The position numbers were made by a program, and so were the translations under genes. From Pyrenochaeta sp. MPI-SDFR-AT-0127 (lineage: Eukaryota; Ascomycota; Dothideomycetes; Pleosporales; Cucurbitariaceae), in contig JAGTJM010000141.1 in the NCBI GenBank assembly GCA_020747015.1, positions 1-26,617 of the forward strand: a stretch of DNA of 26,617 nucleotides, given 5' to 3'. This document shows, in pieces, positions 1 to 9,846 of this stretch; within the stretch, counting starts at the first letter, position 1; every line of letters starts with the position of its first letter. The notes beneath the pieces were generated by a model that was not told the origin of the DNA, ran no database searches, and saw only the letters and a list, made by a program, of their open reading frames with translations.

Positions 1-550
1 TGGAGGGCTGGGTTGATCTTTGTCTCATTGGGGCGTTGGATAAGCGGCATCATTCATGTATTGGACAATTGTCTTGTCTCGATACCACAATGCATATGGA
101 CCATCATGTTGGGTAATTGATTATTTTTTTTTGACTATCCTACCGTTATTCACCCACGCCAAAATACCATATGCATACTCGTGTGATGCCTGACAAACAC
201 AGAGTACAGTTTGCTGTATCCCTCCCATTATCCAACCATTGAAGTACACCACTTCGGGACAATACTTCCTAAACTCAACCCCATTACAATACCGCTACCC
301 GGGTCACCAGAGAAGTCTTCCAAACAGGCCGTGGGTGTTGCAATACGTGATCATGGGTATCCTGTCCTCCAAAACAACGCTCGCTATGCAAACATGAACG
401 CTATAACCCATGCAAAGATGGTCAAAAGTCTGGTCTTGGGCAAAACAAATGGGTATTTTGAGTGTGCCCAGTAATAGTGACCCAAAAGCCACAAGGCATG
501 TGAGCCAACGAGTACAAGCAAAGTTCAAGATGAACGGGCTGCATGCCGCA
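1..550. other. Left-edge intergenic stretch, no gene supported
   Basis: No open frame here has an ATG start, recognisable domain or splice signals that I would trust. The longest open stretches, near 211-474 on plus and 304-528 on minus, overlap each other and begin at non-ATG codons. A T-run lies near 122-132. The region probably holds the 3' flank of the minus-strand gene that ends at 551 and flanking sequence of a gene outside the window. Confidence 0.5.
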
Positions 551-1980
551 TTAGAAGCTGTCTAATGACATCGAGGAAGTGGAGTGCTCACTTCGAGCGC
601 GCTTGTCAGCTTCACGCTCCAGCGGCTCACCGCTGCGCTTCTTAGTCTCGCGCGTGGAGCTGCTTGAACTATGGGCAGACTTGACCCTGGACCAGGAGTC
701 GAATGAAATCTCTGTGTAGTGTCAGCGATAGTGTATGTGCTCACAGATTTCACACAAGCGTACCTTTCTTCACTTTGCGGATAGTGGGCGGAGGAGTTGT
801 CTCGCGTGCCGGTTGGACGTACTGCACAGGGCCCTTGCCCTTCCTACGGCTAGGGGTTGCAATTGGCGTTTCAATGTCCGTGACTGCTTCTTCGTCGTCC
901 TCCTCGATGTCATTCTCACGGTTTCGCTGCTGGATCTCTGCTTGGAAGAGTAGGCGCGGCTTGATTGATGAGCGTGTCAAAGGGCGACGAGCCTCGTGAC
1001 CAATCTGGCGGCGGAGTTGCATCTCATCAGGGGACAGTTCTGGCTCATCCTCGGCGTCAGAACCATTGGATGGCGCACCGTTGTGGAATTTGCGGTACAC
1101 CTTTCGGCCACGAAAGATATAGACCATGCCTTCGTCACGGTCTACGGCCTCGTTCATCTTAGCTGTCCTTGAATCTGCGGCCTTTCGCGATGTCTGCGGA
1201 GTTGCCTTGGACTTTCCTTTGCCCTTCTTCGTGATGAATGGGTTCTCGTCCACTGCGCCTGGTGTAGGGATACGCTCCTTGGAATCGGTGTAGACCTGGA
1301 TTGACTCGGATTCGTCGTCGATGTGCTGGGCGAAGCTCTCCAATGTGTAGAGATTCTTAGTCTTGCGGGCCTTTCGGGGAGTTGGCACGACCTCGTCGAT
1401 TGTAGCTGGGCGGCTGGGAAACAAGACACGCGCAGTCGAGCTTACATCTTCGATGCGGCGCTTGCGCGGAGTCTTTGTCGGTGTTGGTAGCATGCCCTAC
1501 ATGTAATTAGCAATGTACTAAACGGCGTTCATTTCGTGCCTTGAGCACTTGGAGTGGAACACGACTGTGCTTTGACAATCGCAGGGGAGCTCAAGCCATG
1601 CAGGCGCAGGAGTGACTTACAGGTGCCATTGTTGACAGGAAACGCCGAGCTGGCGTGGGTGCGGCGTGATCAGAGTCTGAATCAAGCTGATTGAACTCTA
1701 CATGTGCGCGTCGAGTCGAACGCGGAGAGCGATGGTGCTGTGGAGAAATAGGCGACGATGGGGGTGAGAGAGCAAAGTGGGAAGCTCGGGCGGTGGAGCG
1801 CTTTGTCGAGGCCGTTGGCGTGATGTCGCGCCTGGTCCGTGGGCTCGAGTGGTCGTGGTGAATGGCACTGCGGGCAGCAACTCTGCTGGACCGGCGCGGT
1901 GAAAAGGGCTCGTAGTTGTCACCGTGAAGCGGCGCCGGCGGCGTGTGTACGCGACGGGGAGGGGATGGAGTGCGCTCCAT
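551..1980 (-). CDS. Hypothetical nuclear protein rich in CDK phosphorylation sites (3 exons)
   Basis: Exons, in transcript order, are 1980-1621, 1496-764 and 711-551. Introns are 124 bp (GTAAGT donor, CTAAT-type branch) and 52 bp, and the joined frame closes at 417 residues. I do not recognise the family. The protein is basic, low in complexity and rich in Ser/Pro. It has about 20 S/T-P dipeptides, at least seven matching the full CDK consensus S/T-P-x-K/R, for example in MERTPSPPRR at the start and LPTPTKTPRKR near residue 122. A central block with EGMVYIFRGRKVYRKF is the most ordered-looking part, and an acidic patch (ENDIEEDDEEA) follows. The C-terminal exon contains SFDSWSRVKS and lysine/arginine clusters. 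It is divergent from DUO1 across a promoter with a MluI cell-cycle box, so a cell-cycle nuclear role is inferred. The start was chosen at the ATG that opens the Ser/Pro-rich region. Confidence 0.7.
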
Positions 1981-2502
1981 GGTGAAAGCAGTCCTTGTGT
2001 GCAGTTCGGGTAGCTGCGAGGGTGGTTGTTGCAGTGATGGTAGAGGGAAGCGTCGAGGTGCGCAATCAAAACAATCCAAAACCAAGCTTTGACAGTACGG
2101 CGCGTAGCAGATCACAGGCGGAAGTGTGCAGAGGAGGATGCGCGCAGGGCGGAGAATGCGTGGAATCGGTGAAGGTGTCGGTGAAGGTGAGGAGCCAAGT
2201 GGAGTCGACGGGGCATCTCTCGGATATGGAAGGCTCGATTGAGTGCAGGAATGAGGGAAGGGAGGAGGCTGGAGATGGCTGGTGCGCTCCTGCCGTGCCA
2301 AGCTGCCAGGGCAGGTGCCAGCGGGCGGGACATCAACAGACGCACCTGCAGGTTTGGATGGCCTCAGCTCACCGCCCCGCCATCAAACGCGTCAAACACG
2401 CCAATTCGGCCAACGTCCCAAACGCGACAAACAGAGCGATTCTTGGATTGAATTGACTTGAATTGAACCTTGTCTCAAGTGGCAGGCTGAGCGCAGTTCA
2501 CC
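1981..2502. promoter_or_regulatory. Divergent promoter shared by the CDK-site protein gene and DUO1
   Basis: This 522-bp region separates two start codons that point away from each other. It holds an ACGCGT box at 2387-2392, a near-match ACGCGA at 2422-2427 and a CCAAT at 2401-2405, all within about 120 bp of the DUO1 start. No competing gene with recognisable features lies inside. Confidence 0.6.
2387..2392 (+). promoter_or_regulatory. MluI cell-cycle box (MCB, ACGCGT)
   Basis: A perfect palindromic ACGCGT lies 111 bp upstream of the DUO1 start, with a related ACGCGA 35 bp further on. In yeasts MBF binds ACGCGT and drives G1/S genes. The six-base motif is short, so only its position between two probable cell-cycle genes gives it weight. 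Confidence 0.45.
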
Positions 2503-3259
2503 ATGGACCCGCCAAACATGGACGCACTCGACCTGTCCGACTCGGATTCAGACGCGTTGTTCGACACCCCCGCCGCGCGCAAGAACAAGAACAAGGCCCA
2601 GGATGCAGGCGCAACGCGTGCAAAAGAGTCGCACTACACCACCGAGGAAGCGCGAGAGGCAGCACTGCGACGAGAGTTGGAGAGCATACGCAACGTCAAC
2701 AAGGTCATCGAGGGCGTTGTCGAGAGCCTCCAGAAGGCCAAAGACAACATGGCTGTATGCACCAACCTCCAACCATGTGTAATCATGTAGCTGACACCTT
2801 CACCAGACCGTTTCCAAGACGGTGCACAACGCCTCTACCTTACTCCAGACCTGGACGCGAATTCTGTCGCAGACAGAGCACAACCAGCGACTCATCCTGA
2901 ATCCGCAATGGCAGGGTGCGTCGCAAGACCTCAACGACATTGAGGAAGAAGAGGCCCATCGTCAGCAAGCCACGCAGCGCCGCGCCGCCGAAGAGCAGGC
3001 CAGGAAGGAGGCAGCAGCGCGGAAGCTAGAAGAGGAGCGAAGGAGAGCAGAAGCTGGACCAAAGCCTGGCACAAGAGGCAGAGGCAGAGGCAGACCACGA
3101 GGAGCCTCTACCTCCGCACCAAGTACTGGTGGCTATGTGGGCGTAGGTGGGCAGACTGGGCAGACTGGTCGAGGCGTCAGTCGCAGTGATTCGACAAGAG
3201 GTCGAGCTGGCAGCGGCATTGGACGAGGACTGCGTGGCAGAGGAAGGGGCTTGGGATAA
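2503..3259 (+). CDS. DUO1: DASH/Dam1 complex subunit Duo1 (2 exons)
   Basis: Exons are 2503-2754 and 2807-3259, with a 52-bp intron (GTATGC to CCAG). The joined frame gives 234 residues. Duo1 is part of the ascomycete DASH (Dam1) ring that couples kinetochores to spindle microtubules. The Duo1 core spans about residues 50-125: a helical segment (RRELESIRNVNKVIEGVVES), KAKDNMATVSKTVHNAS across the splice site, then LLQTWTRILSQTEHNQRLIL and the following NPQWQG. A charged E/R/K-rich coiled-coil-like stretch follows at about 130-170. The last third is unusually rich in RG and RGRGR repeats. The N-terminus has an acidic Ser-Asp patch (LDLSDSDSDALFD) typical of phospho-regulated kinetochore proteins. 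The start ATG has a strong context (CACCATGG). Confidence 0.9.
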
Positions 3260-3836
3260 AAACAGCGTGTATTCTGAACTTCGAACCAATGCCTCAACAT
3301 TGTCACTAGAGATACCCGAATGCGACGAGTTCCAGACACAGCTGCGACATGCTCGTATCATGCCGCATCGACGAACGACTCTGGATACTGACCAACCGCT
3401 GGCCATCACCACAGTAGCCTCAGATATTCAAGTACAGCGACCTAGTTATTGTGGACATGTTGCGATTGACAACCAAAAGGCTCGCCGACAACTGTGAAAT
3501 CTTCCGTACAATGGACAGCGCTTTCTGTTGAGCCAAATTGCGTCCGAGCAACCCCCCGTTCCTATCACCTTCTGAATGTGCGTCATTAGCGACGAGAGTT
3601 CTGTACCTTGCAGTTGACGCAGCCAACGGTCCGGTCGCGTCGGATGCGCTTCTCAAAGGGGGAAGGCTGCAGACCCCACTTCGCTGCAAGTCGCACCCCG
3701 CCATACATTTTACGGAGGTCTTGCGACTCTCCGCATTTAATAAATATTTCCCTTCCTGCTCGCCTGATCCTTTTCTTATTTCCTTCTTTTACCCTCTGTC
3801 AATCCTCTTCTACTCGTCAAAGAAATCACTGTCAAC
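3260..3836 (+). promoter_or_regulatory. Intergenic region with the galactokinase promoter
   Basis: There is no convincing gene in this 577-bp stretch. The last 100 bp before the galactokinase ATG are strongly pyrimidine-rich, as is usual for fungal core promoters and leaders. A TTTAATAAATATT stretch near 3736-3748 could serve as a TATA-like element. I found no clear Gal4-type 17-mer. Confidence 0.4.
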
Positions 3837-5483
3837 ATGGAAGTTCCAACAGCAACATCGCTACGTGACATCTACCCTGACGATGCAGTACCAGTCGAGG
3901 CGAAGCGATGGGAGAGCATACTAGCAAAGTTCAAGGACCTCTATGGAAAGCAGGCAGACTTTGTTGCGCGTAGTCCAGGCCGTGTCAACATCATTGGCGA
4001 GGTAAATCAATCCAACCTCTAATCTTGCTCAAGACTTACCACTTTAAGCACATCGATTACTCTCTCTACGAAGTACTCCCCATGGCCATCACGGCCGACT
4101 TTGTCATGGCAGTGGCTGTGCTACCATCAGATGAGAAGCCACGGATACGCATCGCGAATCTTAACTCCACCAAGTTCCCTACGCGCGAGTTCGAGATTCC
4201 TGAGGGAGAAATCCCAATCGATGCGTCCGAGCATGAGTGGACAAATTACTTCAAATCTGGTCTGAAAGGCGTGTCACAGCTCCTACAGAAGAAGCGAGGC
4301 AAGTTCACATCGGTCGGCATGGACATTGTTTGCGACGGCACAGTGCCAAGTGGTGGTGGCCTTTCGAGTTCAGCCTCCGTCGTATGTACCAGCGCGTTAT
4401 CTGTCCTTGCTGCCAATGGCGAGGAAAAGGTCGACAAGAAGGAGCTTTGTGAGCTTGCAATTGTCTCTGAGCGAGCAGTTGGCGTCAATTCGGGAGGGTG
4501 AGTGCTGCTCTCTCAAGCTTGTACTGTACTAACGAGCTGTTAGCATGGACCAGGCAGCCTCTGTCTTCTCGCTTCGTGGATCCGCTCTTTATGTAACCTT
4601 CAAGCCCAGCCTTGACTTCACAAACATCGAGTTCCCACAAACAGATCCCGAGCTCACCTTCGTCACTGCACAAAGCTTTGTCGCTGCAGACAAGCATGTC
4701 ACAGCACCCGTTTGCTACAATCTGCGTGTCGTGGAATGCACACTAGCCGCCGTCTTCTTAGCAAAGGCCTTTGGTCTGAAGAAACAACTGCCATCAGACT
4801 CCTCGCCACTAGGCGTCAGTCTACGAGGTTTCCACGACACCTACTTTGAGGAAAAAGAAGACATCTCAGACAACACCAAAGCCTCGGTCGCGGACTTCGA
4901 GGCCCAACTCCAGAAGCTGATCCAACATACCCAAGACTACCTCCCACAAGAAGATGGTTATTCAAGAGGCGAAATCTGCGCTTTGCTTGGTGTATCGGAA
5001 GACGAGCTGAACGAGCGCTACATGTCCAAGTTTCCTGTCCGTGCAGAGAAATTCATGCTACGCCAACGTGCACTACACGTCTTCAACGAAGCCCTGCGCG
5101 TCATCAAATTCCGTTCCCTGCTCACTTCTCCCCCCTCCAACGGCAAGGAGCTCTTGCAATCTCTCGGCGATCTCATGAACGAGACACAGACTTCATGTCG
5201 CGATATATATGACTGCAGCTGCCCCGAGCTCGACGAGCTGTGCGATCTAGCACGTGCAGCTGGTTCTTCTGGTAGCAGACTCACAGGCGCTGGCTGGGGA
5301 GGTTGCAGTGTACACTTGGTGCCTAAGGACAAGGTTGAGGCCGTCAAGAAGGCATGGGAGGAGAAATACTACAAGAAGCACTTCCCCGATATCACCGAGG
5401 AGAAGCTGGCGCAAGCAGTAGTAGTTAGTAAGCCAGGAAGTGGAAGTATACTTTTCAAGGTTACAGGAGAGAAGCTCGCATAG
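3837..5483 (+). CDS. GAL1: Galactokinase (GHMP kinase family, 3 exons)
   Basis: Exons are 3837-4001, 4049-4497 and 4544-5483. Introns are 47 and 46 bp, the second with an ACTAAC branch site. The product is 517 residues, normal for fungal galactokinases. The enzyme phosphorylates galactose at C1 with ATP, the first committed step of the Leloir pathway, in the cytosol. All three family signatures are present: GRVNIIGEHIDY at residues 48-59 (split by intron 1), the GHMP ATP-binding loop VPSGGGLSSSAS at 154-165, and GAGWGGC at 453-459. Intron 2 interrupts NSGGMDQAAS, whose Asp (about 207) is the expected catalytic base. No other Leloir gene is adjacent, as is common in filamentous ascomycetes. 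A Gal3-type non-catalytic inducer is unlikely because the glycine-rich loop and the catalytic Asp are both intact. Confidence 0.96.
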
Positions 5484-5890
5484 CGATGCCCATGTGGCAG
5501 ATTCTAGATCTGGCATTGTCGATGACCAGTTTGCTGAAGTCAGACCTTCTGACACTACCGTTTGAGCGCCATGGTCATAATTCATAAATTCCAAACGAGA
5601 GGCAGTAGATTGTCTCTCTACATTCCAATTTCTGTCATCCCTCCAGTCACATTGTCCTGTCACACTTTTCTACGAACCTTCACGTTACATTCACGACTCA
5701 AGTATATGATCAATTATCAAGAGCCACCAAATAATATCACTTCCTTCCTTTCCGACTCTTACCCTACTATCTCTCTGACCCAGCACCTCGCCACCAACAT
5801 TGACGAAGCTACTATTGTCCACTGATACAACGTTTTACCGAAAATCTCTCTCTCCACTAGCCCAACCCTCAACGAACCAGCATCTCCATC
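5484..5890. other. 3' flank of galactokinase and leader of the next gene
   Basis: No gene is supported here. The last 70 bp before 5891 are C/T-rich with little G, which resembles a fungal 5' leader and supports the downstream ATG. Confidence 0.4.
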
Positions 5891-6574
5891 ATGCCCAAAC
5901 CCCCATTTTACCGCCGCAAGAAAACCTCCCGCAAACGCCGTCATAACCATACATCAAACCTCCAGCCCGCTCTCTCTCATCCCAGCCCCCGCACAGAACG
6001 GTGGCGAGACAACGGCCCCCCCGCATCGAGAATTGGAAATCCATATCTAGACCAAGCAAGTGCCGTTTTCAGCGAAGACTCGATACAGAGACAATTAGGC
6101 TTCAGCGGTCCGGGAGGAAGTTCGTTTACTATCCAAGATCGAGAGCGGATGCCGTGTCGAAGTGAGAGTATCGGGACAGTAGGGGGGTGCATAGCCAACT
6201 TTACTATGTGTCGTGGTTGTTGCTGCTGTCACTGTCATTGCTGTCGATATTCACATGGCGGGTATGTCCCGCTTCATCCTGACTTCTCGTGCGGTTTTCA
6301 TAGATTGGGGTATGAAAATTGCCCGGAACTGCAGTCTATGACGAGACAGTGGCGCCATGGCGCTCATGGCTCGGTACCTTCACATACGCCGTATGCTTCG
6401 CATTTGGACATTCCACGTTTGCGTGGTGGAATCAGTGGGCAAGGGAGTGAACAGTCTGGTCGAGGATCTTGTGGAGAAGGGGAGTTGCGGAAAGGAAGGG
6501 TGTGGAGGGATGCGTGGGCTTGTGACTTTTGTGGGCCCGAGTGCTTTTGTTGGACGGTAGGTGCGAAGGGATAG
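5891..6574 (+). CDS. Hypothetical Cys/His-rich small protein
   Basis: An uninterrupted 227-codon frame begins at an ATG after a pyrimidine-rich leader (CATCTCCATCATG). I do not recognise the protein. The N-terminus is very basic (YRRKKTSRKRRHNH) and could act as a nuclear localisation signal. A striking cysteine/histidine cluster (MCRGCCCCHCHCCRYSH) lies at about residues 105-121, and a second Cys group (CDFCGPECFC) lies near the C-terminus. Both could bind metal, but the spacing matches no zinc-finger class I know. The second half is Gly/Arg/Ser-rich, so the frame may be partly chance, or an unrecognised intron may be present. No neighbour suggests a role. Treat it as a tentative gene. Confidence 0.42.
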   Translation: MPKPPFYRRKKTSRKRRHNHTSNLQPALSHPSPRTERWRDNGPPASRIGNPYLDQASAVFSEDSIQRQLGFSGPGGSSFTIQDRERMPCRSESIGTVGGCIANFTMCRGCCCCHCHCCRYSHGGYVPLHPDFSCGFHRLGYENCPELQSMTRQWRHGAHGSVPSHTPYASHLDIPRLRGGISGQGSEQSGRGSCGEGELRKGRVWRDAWACDFCGPECFCWTVGAKG

Positions 6575-7660
6575 ACTCTAGAACGCATGGCTTGAGGTTT
6601 GGATACTTTTGGAGAAGGGAGTTCAAGATGGCTTATTTTGTAAGAAGCTTGGGGTCGGGTGCTAGGGTTGTACAGGGAACCGGTCAAGGCTCTTGGTGGC
6701 ATTTGGACTGGTAGTTCAGCTCTGGGGCACAGTATATTGCGTTTACTGAGTGGATTTCAACATGGGAAGACTGGCTGACTAAATGACCCAGTTCACAAGT
6801 TACGGTGAGTGAGATGCTTTCATTTTACAGATTCTATCACTAGAAGTGGAAATGACATCCTGCTAGACCAACTTAAACATGCTTCCAACTTTAGAAAACT
6901 GTTGACAGTTGTCCTTGGTCACTTCGACATGGATACAATGCTCGCCACGAGGGTTCCACGGCTCCTGTAAACAATGCACATGTCGTCACCCCCTCCAAAC
7001 AACTCTGGACATACTTGCCCATGTCGTCGCCTTGGTTGAAGCTGGCGGTCTCAAAGCCTCTAACTTGGCCAGCGATGCGCGTTGGCTCGACTTTACAAGC
7101 TCAAAGGGGATTGGGTTGAATTTATAACGAGCAAAGATGGCTAGAAAAAAGACACGAAAGTGAATTGTGGAAAATTGAGAGCGCATGGGGGAGAATAACG
7201 GGGATTTTAAGGCGTTTTCAACGCATTCGTGATGGATTCTACCCTTGAAGACGGAGAACCTCATAGGGTATACCGCGCTATGAGTGAGTGCCCCTTCTTT
7301 GCGATAATTTCCATAGAAGTAGGCTGTATGATTATTGCATGCGACAAATTTCATACCTCGTAGCAGCACGTCTAGGAAACGGAGTCTTGGTTAATATCGA
7401 ATATAGATGAGGGTGTGGTGATGGAAGAGCTTAGTAAAGAAGCAGACGTACCCTTGGGGGCTTGATGACAATTGCGTGAAGCCTAAGATCAACCCAGAAC
7501 TCAAAGGTGTGGATAACTGCCCACAGTGCCAGATTATCTCCGTGCACTCAACAAAACCATTGAAACCTTCACTGTCATTCCAAACAACTCGCACCATTTG
7601 CTCCTTCTGAGATCTTCAATCACGCCGTTGCGAAATCAACAAACCACAAATTCGATCAAA
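6575..7660. other. 1.1-kb stretch with no supported gene
   Basis: Short open frames occur on both strands (for example 6909-7127 plus and 6986-7369 minus), but they overlap antisense, lack domain signals and have poor starts. The final 60 bp before 7661 are A/C-rich (AAATCAACAAACCACAAATTCG), like a fungal 5' leader for the next gene. Confidence 0.4.
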
Positions 7661-8588
7661 ATGGTTAGTTCAAACTCTCCTCACCTTTTGGCAATGTCGA
7701 AGATAATGAGCCCCACTAAAGTCAACAATACGAATGTAAGAATTTTCTCTTCGCTGACACACAATACAGGTGAGAGAGATGCAAGAGGGTGTTGCAAGGA
7801 AGTGTCGCCACTCGCTGGAAGCCGGAGCAAGGACATCTATTCCCACCTCATCCCGCGTGAAGAATCGCTTCCGCAGTCTGCGAGGCTGGCAATCTCTGAG
7901 AAACTATGAGAAGGCCTACGATTGCGAGGAATTGGCTTCAGAAATGACGGGTGAAAGTAGTGGACCTGGTCAAACTGGGCTGTACCGAGGAGAAGACGAG
8001 ATATCGAACGAGCCGGCCATCAAGCCGTTGAACGAACCATCTCTGCGAACCGAACTACCATCTAGTAGCAAAATAAGCCTCAGAATGCGCTTCATTGATA
8101 CATGTAGCCCATCAGCACTTCAGCCCGGGGGAGCAGAGCCGCCTTTGGATCGGGCAATGCAAGCTCGAGTGGTTGTAAAACCTCAAGGCATAGCGCACAC
8201 ACACGATGCCGAAGCCCCTCAATACTGCCATTCGAGAGCAGAAAAGGGTTTAAACAGCATATCCAGAGGATTTAAGGACGTTGTAAAGGTGCAAACAAAA
8301 TGTCTTCGTCTTCGAGCGGCACGTCCTCCTCGCGCTGAACGTTGGCAACCGCAGACAGCTACGGCACTTCCTTCCGGAATCGAAGCTGGCTATGCACAAG
8401 ATGAGGAAATATATCAGAACCAGGATGAAGAAGATGAGCATGAAGAATTTGGTGAAGGTGAAGATGAAGCTTTGCTCAAGCAATGGCGATCGTATCACAA
8501 GATATTGGTCGAATCGCATACGCGAAGCGAAGACGAGTATGCCCTCCCAGACGATCGTACAGGCATGAAATATGTGGGTGGGGCCTAG
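7661..8588 (+). CDS. Hypothetical protein with acidic C-terminal region (2 exons)
   Basis: The preferred model has a first coding exon of only the ATG (7661-7663), a 106-bp intron with donor GTTAGT, a GCTGAC branch and acceptor ATACAG, and a second exon at 7770-8588. This gives 273 residues. A second possible donor (GTAAGA at 7736) would keep the frame and add 24 residues, but it implies a 34-bp intron, shorter than fungi normally splice. An unspliced start at the ATG at 7779 is also possible. The protein is unrecognised. It starts basic (VREMQEGVARKCRH, then SSRVKNRFRSLRGWQSLRNY), has a Ser/Pro-rich middle, and ends with a highly acidic run of E, D and Q at about residues 210-240 and then EDEYALPDDRTGMKYVGG. 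No membrane segment or signal peptide is visible. Confidence 0.55.
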
Positions 8589-8997
8589 TTACTCCCACCA
8601 GCTCTTTAGTGAAGGAGAGGACGTAATAACTCGTTCTATGCACTCTAAATGGGGGTGGGGGTGGGGGTGGGTAAGGTTCTGAGATGAAGTGCGGGCTATT
8701 GTTGCTCATTGAGCTTTTGACGCAATAGAAGCTTCGAAAGAACGATGATCACCATCATAATTGTCGACGTTATTATTGTTTCAATGTGAATGGTATAGAG
8801 CAGAGCGTTTTGTATTATGCTCGTGTTACTATTGTCCGCTTTGGTTGCGCACCCATAGCCAACGTATATGAGATTGATTTCCACCGTGTTTCGATCTCCA
8901 GATCTCTATCCCATCGTATCTTCAAATTTTGAATACATTCTATTTCCGAAGGCAGTTTATCACTTCTCACTTTCTCCCCTTGACGGCAGCCACCAAA
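8589..8997. other. 3' flank of the acidic-tail gene and promoter of the membrane-protein gene
   Basis: Besides the G-run block at 8651-8671 I see no gene. The region becomes A/T-rich toward 8740-8830. The last 40 bp before 8998 are C/T-rich and end in CACCAAAATG, a good start context. Confidence 0.4.
8651..8671 (+). repeat. G-quadruplex-type motif, (G5T)3G3
   Basis: Three runs of five G and one run of three G are separated by single T bases. This fits the standard G3+N1-7 pattern with minimal loops, predicted to be very stable. It lies about 60 bp after the stop codon at 8588 on the coding strand, so it is likely to be in the 3' UTR or at the polyadenylation region of that gene. Confidence 0.8.
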
Positions 8998-9702
8998 ATG
9001 TTGTCACCAAAGACTGTCGGCCGACTTCTTCCAAGCCTAGTGCTTATTATTGTCTTCGTCGTAGGCTCCATTGAGCTTCAAATCGCTGCAGCGACCGTAT
9101 TGTCGTGGGCAATCGGCTTTGTTGCTCAGAGTCGCTTCTCGCTGCCGGTTGGCTTCCGGCGCGTACATCTTTACTACGTCTTCGCCTCTTTTTGGCTGCT
9201 GGCCGCTACCAACGATATCTTCTACGAGAACACCTTTGGACGTTTCTTCGATCTCTACTTCGCCCGCGACCCCTGCGACCCTGATGTGCCTGGATCAGGC
9301 TTCACTGACTGGCACGAGACTTTCCGCCGTCGCAACCGTGACGACATTGCTTTCGTCTTGCGCTTTCTCCGTTTCGCTATTTGCTCGACGCTCAGCTTCG
9401 TCTCCCTTCCATTTATTGTGCCTTTCGTACACTGGCAGGTCGTTGCATACCGTCGGTCTGCAGAGCTCGAGCGCACTTTCGCCTACCTCGCAGAGACTGG
9501 TGAATATCCACCATGGTTCACCGAGCGCCGCGAACGCATGAAGACACGACTACCGAGTTCGAAAAGAGAGATGAGGTATATGCACCTCAGTGACGACGTC
9601 ATATTTGTGTGTGGGCCTGGTGGCGGATTTGAGCGGGTAGTTGCAGGTGATTACGATGGCGCCATTTCTCGGAGGCGTGGAATCTCGAAGGAATTCTTTT
9701 GA
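8998..9702 (+). CDS. Hypothetical small multi-pass membrane protein
   Basis: A single-exon frame of 234 residues starts in a strong context (CACCAAAATG). An in-frame upstream ORF extension has no better start. Hydrophobic segments lie at about residues 10-45 (LVLIIVFVVGSIELQIAAATVLSW and onward, perhaps two helices), 58-72 (YYVFASFWLLAAT) and 120-150 (FAICSTLSFVSLPFIVPFV). Between them is a polar loop with NDIFYENTFGRFFDLYFARDPCDPDVPGSG, quoted here only as NDIFYENTFGRFF and the nearby Cys. The C-terminal third is basic and soluble (TERRERMKTRLPSSKREMRY). I know no family for it. It ends 144 bp from the convergent Zn2Cys6 regulator gene, and nothing ties it to the sugar cluster. Confidence 0.72.
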   Translation: MLSPKTVGRLLPSLVLIIVFVVGSIELQIAAATVLSWAIGFVAQSRFSLPVGFRRVHLYYVFASFWLLAATNDIFYENTFGRFFDLYFARDPCDPDVPGSGFTDWHETFRRRNRDDIAFVLRFLRFAICSTLSFVSLPFIVPFVHWQVVAYRRSAELERTFAYLAETGEYPPWFTERRERMKTRLPSSKREMRYMHLSDDVIFVCGPGGGFERVVAGDYDGAISRRRGISKEFF

Positions 9703-9846
9703 ATGCAAGTAGTAGGATATTATGGTATATTGGTCATTAGGCTTGGTTGGCTGTCGAAATTGGGTCAACGAAAAATCTGCTGTTGTGCGACTTAGATGGC
9801 GCTCGCTGGCTCGAGTAGTAGTCCTGAGTTCATGCTTCAACCTGCG

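Noticed and set aside
6986..7369. Minus-strand 127-codon frame
   Set aside because: No domain, poor start and an overlapping antisense frame; the sequence composition resembles intergenic DNA.
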